Shown here in pieces: positions 17,028 through 25,800 of a stretch of 33,709 nt of DNA. Position numbers and translations under genes: made by a program. The notes under the pieces were generated by a model. The model saw nothing but the letters and a program-made list of their open reading frames with translations, was not told the origin of the DNA and made no database searches. Origin of the DNA: Flavobacteriaceae bacterium (lineage in GTDB: Bacteria > Bacteroidota > Bacteroidia > Flavobacteriales > Flavobacteriaceae); NCBI GenBank assembly GCA_013003555.1, contig JABDIV010000095.1:1-33709 (forward strand), in the 5' to 3' direction. The first letter of the stretch is position 1. Each line of letters opens with the position of its first letter.

Positions 17028-18374
17028 TTAAACAACCGGATGATCAGCTTTATTCAATTTAAGGATATAAAAATACAAGATCAAACTATTTACAAATGCT
17101 ACCAGAGAGGTGGCTAAAGCAAGTCCGTAGACCTCCATTTGACGGATCAGGATATAATTAAGAACTATATTTAAGATAAGGCTTATGAGGGAGGTCAGAA
17201 CCATAAAATTATTTCGGTTAATCGAAGTCAGGAATTTAACCATGATCAGTCCGGTTATATAAAATGGAATCTGCAATAAGTACATTTGCTGTATTTTCGA
17301 TACAATTATTGTATCGGCAGCAGTAAAGGCATTGCGTTCAAATATTATTGTGATTAAGGGTGTTGATAACAGAGCTAAAACTACTACAACCAAACCACTG
17401 CTGATCATGATATATCTTAATATTATTTTCAATTTATCGAAGGTTGCCTTATAGTTTTCTACCGCCTGCTTTGAGAAATACGGTAAAAGAACATTACTGA
17501 GTGCCAGCCCTGCGATGGTAATTGCGAAGGTGGGAATCTTTATCCCATAATTCAAGGCGGCAATGGACCCCACGATTAACTGGGCCGCAAAATATTGATC
17601 GATGAGCGGGTTGATATTATTGAGCATGCTCGAAGACAGCTTAGCCGGAAGCTGCTTAAACAAGATTCTGATATTTACAGAGTCAAAGTCGGGTTTCTTT
17701 AAATGGATAAGATTCCGACGCAGGGCAAAAATAAGAAGGTACGACGTTCCCATAACTCCGCCAATCAGGGTTCCCATAGCCAAGACCAGGTCACCAAATT
17801 GGTCCCTGAAAAAAAGAATACATATTATAATCGCTAAAGGTGTAAAGATTCCGCTTACCGAAGAATGAATGAATTCGTCGTCGATGGTTAGAAGCCCTTT
17901 TAATAGTCCGGAAAACCCCCAAAAAATTATACAGGGTGCCACATAATAAAATTGCTTTTTAATCAATGCATAATACTGAGGGGTATGCCCTTTAAAAAAG
18001 GTTTCCAGGTAAACATCGGTAAACAAAAACGCGATTATCAGAAAGAATATGGATACGCCTAAGGTGAGTAAAAAACTAGTGCTCTGGAAAGACCCGATAT
18101 TCTTTCCTGTTTTCATCTCGGTAACATAATTGGGAATAAAAACACTCTGGAACGAGCCAAAGAATACCCCAAAAATGAACATTGGAACCAGCACTGCGAT
18201 TAAAAAGGTGTCGAGCAATTCCGAAAGGCCAAATCGATCAGCTACCAGAATCTCCTTAAAGAAACCTAAAAGACTCACAAAAACAGTAAGAATTCCAACG
18301 CGAATAATATTACGAAGTGTCGCATTCTTTAGAAGCCCGCTCAGGAATGCCTGTATGTCTTTTTTAAGTTTCAA
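17028..18374 (-). CDS. wzx: Polysaccharide repeat-unit flippase, MurJ/MVF (MOP superfamily) type
   Basis: The 448-residue polytopic protein has about 12-14 hydrophobic segments and the MVF-like N-terminal signature LLGFFKEILVADRFGLSELLDTFLIAVLVP (36-65). It continues with FFGSFQSVFIPNYV and PLIDQYFAAQLIVGSIAALNYGIKIP, both typical of MurJ-like lipid-linked glycan flippases. In this locus it is expected to turn undecaprenyl-diphosphate repeat units from the cytosolic to the periplasmic face before polymerisation. The start is TTG, 28 bases after the GT2 stop; no ATG occurs before a long stretch of conserved sequence. A housekeeping MurJ is possible from sequence alone, but the position between glycosyltransferases and polymerase argues for a dedicated flippase. 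Confidence 0.85.
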   Translation of the reverse strand: MKLKKDIQAFLSGLLKNATLRNIIRVGILTVFVSLLGFFKEILVADRFGLSELLDTFLIAVLVPMFIFGVFFGSFQSVFIPNYVTEMKTGKNIGSFQSTSFLLTLGVSIFFLIIAFLFTDVYLETFFKGHTPQYYALIKKQFYYVAPCIIFWGFSGLLKGLLTIDDEFIHSSVSGIFTPLAIIICILFFRDQFGDLVLAMGTLIGGVMGTSYLLIFALRRNLIHLKKPDFDSVNIRILFKQLPAKLSSSMLNNINPLIDQYFAAQLIVGSIAALNYGIKIPTFAITIAGLALSNVLLPYFSKQAVENYKATFDKLKIILRYIMISSGLVVVVLALLSTPLITIIFERNAFTAADTIIVSKIQQMYLLQIPFYITGLIMVKFLTSINRNNFMVLTSLISLILNIVLNYILIRQMEVYGLALATSLVAFVNSLILYFYILKLNKADHPVV

Positions 18375-18402
18375 TAGATTGAAAAAAGGGTGGATATTTA
18401 AA

Positions 18403-19353
18403 TTATTTAACCAGCGACCTGAATGGCCAAAGCAATGTAAACAGAATTTTCATTATACCAGGATCAATTGATTTCGTGTAACAACGGCGTCTGTATGGTT
18501 GGTAATTCGAAAATCTCAAAATATAATAGAGGTTTTTCAGAAAAAAAAGTGGCGTTTTAAACCAATAATTCTCAAAAAACCAATTGATGTTGGCCAGGTA
18601 ATTAATAGTTGAACCCACCGCGGTTTTGGCAAGCGGACTATTACTTATAGAATTTTCTATTCCTATATGGTAGGTTCGCAGGACTTTATTGATGTATTTG
18701 GTCTTAAAGCCTTGCATGCCAAGAACATTCCAAATTAATCCTTCGGGAATATAACCATGATCGAAAAATTCGGGTTTATAATGTACGCCTCTTAGTTTGT
18801 CGGTTAAGGTAAATCCCCATTTTTCACCATCTATTTTATCGATAGCATAAATCTCGAACGGATCGCTGTAATACGGGCTCGAGGGATAGTCATCGCCTAC
18901 CTTATTGCCATGCTCATCAATGCAAAGCCCCGTTACGGCTATGACATTTTCTTTTTTATCATCGGGAATACTTTCGTATTCCTCATTAAAAACATGGAGA
19001 GCCTCAGGCATGCATTGGTCATCGGCATCGAATGTCAGGAAAAATTGACCTTTTGCAAGTTTTACAGCCTGAAGAAAACAGGACATTTTATGTTTGTTTA
19101 GGGGATTATTGACATAATGAATTTTTAATGGCGAGGAGGCCACCAATTTATTCATAACCGCATCGGTATTATCGGTCGATCCATCATTGATCACCAACCA
19201 TTCGAAATCGGTGAGGCTTTGATTGAGGAGTGACTCATGGGTTCTCTCTATGGTAGCCTCAGCGTTGTAAACCGAAGTGAAGACCGTAAACTTAAAGTCA
19301 TAGGTTCCGGGTTCCTGATCAATATAATCCGGAATGAGGGCTCTAAAATCCAT
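18403..19353 (-). CDS. Glycosyltransferase family 2 (GT-A fold)
   Basis: The 316-residue protein has the GT2 order of motifs. FTVFTSVYNAEATIERTHESLLNQ (23-46) is followed by FEWLVINDGSTDNTDAV and QFFLTFDADDQCMPEAL with the metal-binding DADD. GT2 enzymes transfer sugars from nucleotide donors with inversion. It is the first gene of the minus-strand locus, starting with ATG next to the 454-bp divergent intergenic region. The main promoter of the locus is therefore expected just upstream. A C-terminal hydrophobic stretch (NWFFENYWFKTPLFFLKNLYYIL) may associate with the membrane. Donor sugar unknown. Confidence 0.92.
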   Translation of the reverse strand: MDFRALIPDYIDQEPGTYDFKFTVFTSVYNAEATIERTHESLLNQSLTDFEWLVINDGSTDNTDAVMNKLVASSPLKIHYVNNPLNKHKMSCFLQAVKLAKGQFFLTFDADDQCMPEALHVFNEEYESIPDDKKENVIAVTGLCIDEHGNKVGDDYPSSPYYSDPFEIYAIDKIDGEKWGFTLTDKLRGVHYKPEFFDHGYIPEGLIWNVLGMQGFKTKYINKVLRTYHIGIENSISNSPLAKTAVGSTINYLANINWFFENYWFKTPLFFLKNLYYILRFSNYQPYRRRCYTKSIDPGIMKILFTLLWPFRSLVK

Positions 19354-19807
19354 TTAGATATCTATTTGGGTCTATCCTCGACGAAGCTATATAATTTTTC
19401 ATTGAATTGAATAAAATGGAATCAAGTTTAGACGAATGGCCAATTATTCGGACTTAATTGCCCTCATATGTTTGATATTTATTGAAAATTGTTTCTTACA
19501 GAATGTGAATAAGCCGTGAATATCTTTTGAAGCAGTTTAACATAGCCTCAACGACCAATTTATAAATCTCACCGTAAGTCTTAATATCATCTGATCCTGG
19601 TTATTGATTTCTGCTTAAGGAACTTCAATTTATACCGATAAAAAACACTTTTAATCTATAAAATGTATTATTATGTAAGATTTAAATTACATAATGATTG
19701 TTTTTAATCGAAAAGGACAGGCTTAATTATGATTAATTCAAATTTATTGACTTGTTTGGTCCCGATTAATAACAAATTAATTACCAAATCTACCAAAATT
19801 ACCTTGA
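19354..19807. promoter_or_regulatory. Divergent intergenic region between exopolysaccharide locus and giant surface protein gene
   Basis: This 454-bp AT-rich region must contain promoters for the minus-strand polysaccharide locus and the plus-strand giant gene. I see a match to the Bacteroidota -7 consensus (TAnnTTTG) at 19467-19474 on the plus strand (TATGTTTG), but no TTTG at the right distance upstream of it. On the minus strand TAAATTTG at 19739-19746 also fits the -7 form, again without a well-spaced partner. Neither is assigned as a promoter. No small gene or RNA could be recognised. The inverted repeat inside it is listed separately. Confidence 0.6.
19670..19695. promoter_or_regulatory. 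Perfect inverted repeat upstream of giant gene, possible operator
   Basis: Arms ATTATGTAA (19670-19678) and TTACATAAT (19687-19695) are exact reverse complements separated by eight bases. The site lies about 110 bp upstream of the giant gene's ATG. The dyad symmetry, arm length and spacing are those expected of an operator for a dimeric regulator. Its position could affect either divergent transcription unit. It could instead fold as a hairpin in a leader RNA, though it is AT-rich and weak. Confidence 0.4.
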
Positions 19808-22800
19808 ATGGAGTGGAGTATGCTAAGTCGCTGCGCTACCGCAGTGACTGGAATAATATTATCTTTTAGAAAATCATTTCTGATTTTATTTTTCTTATTG
19901 ACGCCAATGTTTATGGCCATAACGGCCCAGACAAAAGCCTTTCCATCGGCAGTAGGTGCCGGGGCTTATGTAACCGGAGGCCGGGGCGGAACAGTATTAA
20001 AAGTTACAAATCTCAATGATAGCGGCCCCGGAAGTTTAAGGGACGCTTTGCTCAAACCTTTTCCGAGAATCATCATTTTTGAAGTTAGTGGGACCATCCA
20101 GCTTAATAGTTTGTTGGAAATGTGCCTTGAAAATTCAAACTTCACCGTCGCCGGACAAACTGCTCCCGAAGGCGGAATAACTATTACCGGAAAACCCGTT
20201 TCGATGGGTGGCGGCTGGTCTGCTTGTAACGAGCCCTGTAATAATGGTATCTGGCGATTCATCCGTTTTAGAAATGCAAGTTATACCGGTGCTCCTGATG
20301 TTTATGAGCACAACGGAATTATCATATCTGGTGGAAGTGACCATATTATCGACCATTGTAGTTTCTCCTTTAATGACGATCAGGCGATCTCGATGAAAGC
20401 CTCCTGGGGAGAGATCAGAAATATAACAGTACAGCGCAGCCTGTTTTCAGAAAACTCAACCGGTGTAATCGCCGGAAGTGGTGTTCAAAATACCACAGGA
20501 GATATGAGCTTTTACTATAATCTGTTTGTAAATCAACCTCAACGAACCCCAAACGCATCAGGTGTTTTGCAATACGATATCGTAAATAATGTGATGTTTA
20601 ATGTGGCTAACAGGCTTACCAACGTCAATACTGCCAGCTCGGAAGTAAATTTTGTTGGGAATCATATCACTGAAGGAACGTATTCAACGCCGGGTAGTGT
20701 GAATAAGGTTCAAAGTGTAACTCCCTCAATTTATACTGCCAACAATTATCATAATTCTCTTTATCCAAATCCCCAGCAAAATGACTACGGCCTGTGGAAG
20801 GATTTCTTTACCGGAAATCCGGTTTCGGGAAGTTATTTTACATCGACCATGCACCAGCTTCTTGGCGAAGGACCTGTCATAATGAGTCCTGATGAAGCCA
20901 GAGAATCGGTGCTTAATGATGTTGGAACAAATAAGTATTTAAACTTTGATGGCACCTCTTCGACTTATATAGATAGTTACGATACCACTCGAATAAACGA
21001 TGCTACGATTTATGTGAGCAGGAATCCTTTCAATAAGAACTGGACCATGCCCATAATTCCGTCAAATACAAAATCAGGCTATGATACTCTGGGAGATGGA
21101 ATCCCGGACGTCTGGAAAATTTCAAAAGGATTTTCTGCAACCGATGATCTTTCAAATTATGTTTGGCCGGATGGATACATCGGTATTGAACAATATTTAA
21201 ACGAGATCGATTTTGATGTGGTTGCAGCGGGACAAGTTGAAGCCGGTGAGGACGTTTGGATTTGTGAAGGAGAGAGCACGACATTAACAGCATCTGGTGT
21301 TGTAAGTTATTCATGGAACACCGGTAATAACACTGAAAGTATTACGGTTACCCCAGGATCGACAACAACTTATACTGTAACAGGTACTGATGCCAATGGA
21401 AATACTTCTACCGATGAAGTAACGGTTTTTTTAAATCCCCTGCCTTCTGCAGGGGCAGGAAATGACGTTACTATTTGTCAGGGTGAAAGTACGACCTTGA
21501 CTGCAAGTGGTAGTGGAGCCTTTTTATGGAATACCGGACAAACTTCACAAAGTATTACAGTCAGTCCAAATTCCACTACAACTTATACGGTTACAGTAAG
21601 TGAAAATGATTGTGAAGATAGTGACAGTGTTATTGTAAATGTCGATCCAACTCCTAATGCCAATGCGGGTCCAAATGTTACAATAAACTATGGAGAAAGT
21701 ACCACATTAACAGCAAGTGGTGGTGGAACTTATTTATGGAGTAACGGCGAGACTACTCAAAGTATAACAGTTAGCCCTGAAACGAATTCCTCATACACTG
21801 TTACGGTTAATCAAAATGGCTGTGAAGATATTGATGCGGTAACTGTTTTTGTAAATGTTGAAGTTACTGCCGATGCCGGCTCTGATGTTATTTTATGTGC
21901 CGGAGAAAGTACAACCCTGACAGCGACAGGTGGTGATGCTTATGTATGGAGTACAGGTGCAACTACCCAAAGTATTACAGTCAGTCCAAACACCACAACC
22001 ACCTATACTGTTACTGCATCAATAGGAAATGTTTCAGATACCGATTCGGTAAACGTAACGGTCAATCCAATTCCAAATGCCAATGCAGGAGCCGATGTCA
22101 GTATCTTAAATGGTGAGTCTGCCACATTAACAGCTTCAGGCGGCGGAACCTATCTTTGGAGTACAGGAGAAACCACACAGAGCATTACTGTAAATCCGAC
22201 GCAAACTAGTCAATACGCGGTTACTGTTGATCTTAATGGATGTATATCAAATGACACGGTTACGGTTACGGTAAACGAACCTGTGTACGCCGAAGCAGGA
22301 GATGATATTACCATATGCGACGGTGAAACTGTTACTTTAATTGCCAGCGGAGGTGATACCTATTTATGGAATACCGGTGAAACAACACCAGGTATTACGG
22401 TTAATCCTAACATAACAACTTCATATGACGTGATTGTCTCTATCGGGCCAATTTCAGATTCAGATAATGTTACGGTTTTTGTGGAACCCATTCCAAATGC
22501 AGATGCAGGTGATGATGTGAATATTGCAGTTGGCGACAGCGCCATACTTACGGCTTCTGGTGGTGACAGCTATCTCTGGAGTACAGGAGAAACCACCCAG
22601 AGTATAACCGTAAGTCCAACTCTGGATACAACTTATACGGTTAACGTATATCAAAATGGATGTGAGGCGAGTGATACGGTTACGGTCTATGCAAATAATA
22701 CTGTTATAGCCGATGCAGGAGAAGATGTCACAATTTGTGAAGGTGCATCAGTGGTATTAACCGCTTCAGGTGGTGATTCATATCTATGGAGTACCGGTGA

Positions 22801-25800
22801 AACCAATCAGAGCATTTCAGTGAATCCTACATCTACTGAATCCTATACTGTCTCTGCAATTATAGGAGATGATTTCGACACAGATAGCGTTACGGTTAAT
22901 GTTAATGAACTTCCACAGGTAAATGCAGGTGAAGATGTTACGGTATGTGGCGGAATTGCTGTGACATTAATTGCATCTGGAGGTAATAACTTCTTATGGA
23001 GCACTGGGGAAACCACTCAAAATATTACTGTTTATCCAACAGAAACAACAACATATACTGTAACCGTTGACAATAACGGATGCGAGGCATCTGATGATGT
23101 AATTGTTACAGTTGTTGATACGCCAATTGCGAATGCCGGGCCAAATCAAAATATACCAAGCGGACAAAGTGCAACCTTGACGGCTACAGGAGGAGGAACT
23201 TATTTATGGAGTACCGGAGAAACTTCGGCTACTATTATAGTATCGCCAGCACAAACAACCCATTACACTGTTACCGTCAGTAATGGAAGTTGCGAAGATT
23301 CAGATATCGTGAACGTTGCCGTTAATGGACAGCCTTCGGCATATGCTGGTGAGGACGTTACTATTTGTGAAGGTGAAAGTACTGTATTGGTTGCTGAAGG
23401 CGGGAATAGTCAATTGTGGAGTACAGGTGAAACAACCGAAGAAATTACAGTGAGTCCTACGGTTACAACAACTTATATACTTACTTCCTATCAGGGAAGT
23501 CATGAAAGTACCGATGATGTTACTGTTTTTGTAACTCCAACACCAGATCCTGATCTTGGTGAAGACCTGAACATTTGTTCAGGTGAAAGCTTAACTCTGA
23601 CCTCACAACCAGGCGATTTTTACATATGGAGTACAGGTGAGATCACCCAATCGATTACAATTAATCCAGTTGCTACCACCATTTATACGGTTTTAATCGG
23701 CCAGAATGGTTGTGAAGGCAACGATGAAATAACGGTAAATGTTACACCAATCCCGAACGTTGAATTAGGTGAGGATGTGACTATATGTGAAGGAGAAATC
23801 CGGGTTCTGACAGCGACCGGAGGTGAAACCTATCTTTGGAGTACTGGCGAAACTACGCCGAGTATTTCTGTAAGTCCGTCTTCAACTACTACCTATACAG
23901 TAACAGCATATGAAAATGGATGTGAATCAACTGATGATGTCATCGTAAATGTGAACCAATACCAGGAGGTCAATGCCGGTGAGGACGTTACTATGTGTGG
24001 CGGTGACACCGTCACCTTAACAGCTACAGGTGGTCAGGACTATCTTTGGAGTACTGGCGAGACAACATCAAGCATTACCGTAAGCCCGACCCAAACAACT
24101 GCATATTTTGTTACATTAAATGCCGACGAATGCCCTTCTACCGATGAAGTGATAGTAACGGTAAACAGTTTTCCACAAGCAGATGCAGGCAACGATGTTA
24201 CAATTTGCGAAGGTCAGTCAATGATCTTGTCAGCTTCCGGAATTGGAGAATATTTATGGGACACTGGAGAAACGTCTCAAAGTATTATTGTTTCACCAGC
24301 CATTACTACCACTTATACCTTAACAGTAAATAATGACGGCTGCGAAGATACCGATACAGTTACCGTTTTTGTTAACCCAACCCCTGAGGCAGATGCCGGA
24401 GAGGAACAAACTATAATTCTCGGAGAGAGTGCTACCTTAACTGCTAGTGGCGGAGATTCCTATTTATGGAGTACAGGAGAAACCACCCAAAGTATTACCG
24501 TTACTCCTGAAACAACTACTTCCTATTCTGTAACAGTTACTTCAAATGGTTGTGATGATATTGACGCTGTTTTAGTTGTTGTAAATGAACAGGCTGTTGC
24601 CGAAGCAAGTGAGAATGTTACCATCTGTGAAGGTGAAAGCACGATTCTTTCTGCCAGTGGTGGAAACACATATGAATGGAGTACCGGTGAAACAACACAA
24701 GAAATTACAGTTAGCCCCACAAGCACTACAACATACATTGTTACAGTTTATTTAGGTAACAGTTCAAGCTCAGATGAAGTAACAGTTACTGTAGATCCGT
24801 TACCTAATGCCAATGCAGGAGAAGATGTAACAATATGTGCTGGTGAATCGATTCAGCTAACCGCATCTGGTGGGTCCTCATTCGAATGGAACACTGGAGA
24901 AACAACTCAAAGTATTACAGTAAGTCCTTCAGGAACTACATCCTATTCTGTTATTGTTGAACAAAATGGATGTCTTTCTTCAGATCAAGTAACAGTTAAC
25001 ATAAATGAACTTCCACAAATTGATCTAGGTAATGATACTTCGGTATGTTATGGTGAACCTTATACCTTAACAGCTCCTGAATCGGATTCATATCTCTGGA
25101 GTACTGGAGAAACAACTCAAAATATTACAGTTTCACCAACTTCTGTAACTGCCTATTCAGTGACCATTAGCCAAAATGGCTGTGATGCATCCGATGAGAT
25201 TATCATCTCTGTTGACGATCTCCCATCGGTAAATGCTAGCAGTGATGTTTCTATTTGCTATGGAGAATCAGCAACCCTCTCTGCAACCGGAGATGGTGAA
25301 AGCTACCTTTGGAGTACCGGTGAAACAACCTCAAGTATTACCGTTAGTCCAGATGACACGACCATCTATACCGTTACAACTTTTCAAAATGGCTGTGAAG
25401 CTATCGATGATGTTAGCGTAATCGTTACACCATCCCCTGATGCCAATGCTGGTGAAGATATTTCAATTTGTGAAGGAGAAAACGTTACTATTATGGCATC
25501 CGGAAATGGAAATTTCTTGTGGAGCACAGGTCAAATCACACCTATGATAACGGTTTCACCTGCTGAAACAACAACTTATCAATTAACCGTAAATCTTAAT
25601 GGTTGTGAATCGATCGATGAAGTTACTGTTTTCGTCAGTCCGACTCCGGCAGCCGATGCCGGTCCTGACATCAATATACAAGCAGGAGAAAGCGCTGTTC
25701 TAACTGCTACCGGAGGTGACACTTATCTTTGGAGCACTGGAGAAACGACTTCCAGTATTACTGTAAGTCCTTCTGATACTACCAGCTATACAGTTACTGT

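Noticed and set aside
19467..19474. TATGTTTG as the -7 element of the giant gene's promoter.
   Set aside because: There is no TTTG at the expected distance upstream, and the site is about 330 bp from the start codon; a single eight-base match in AT-rich DNA is weak.
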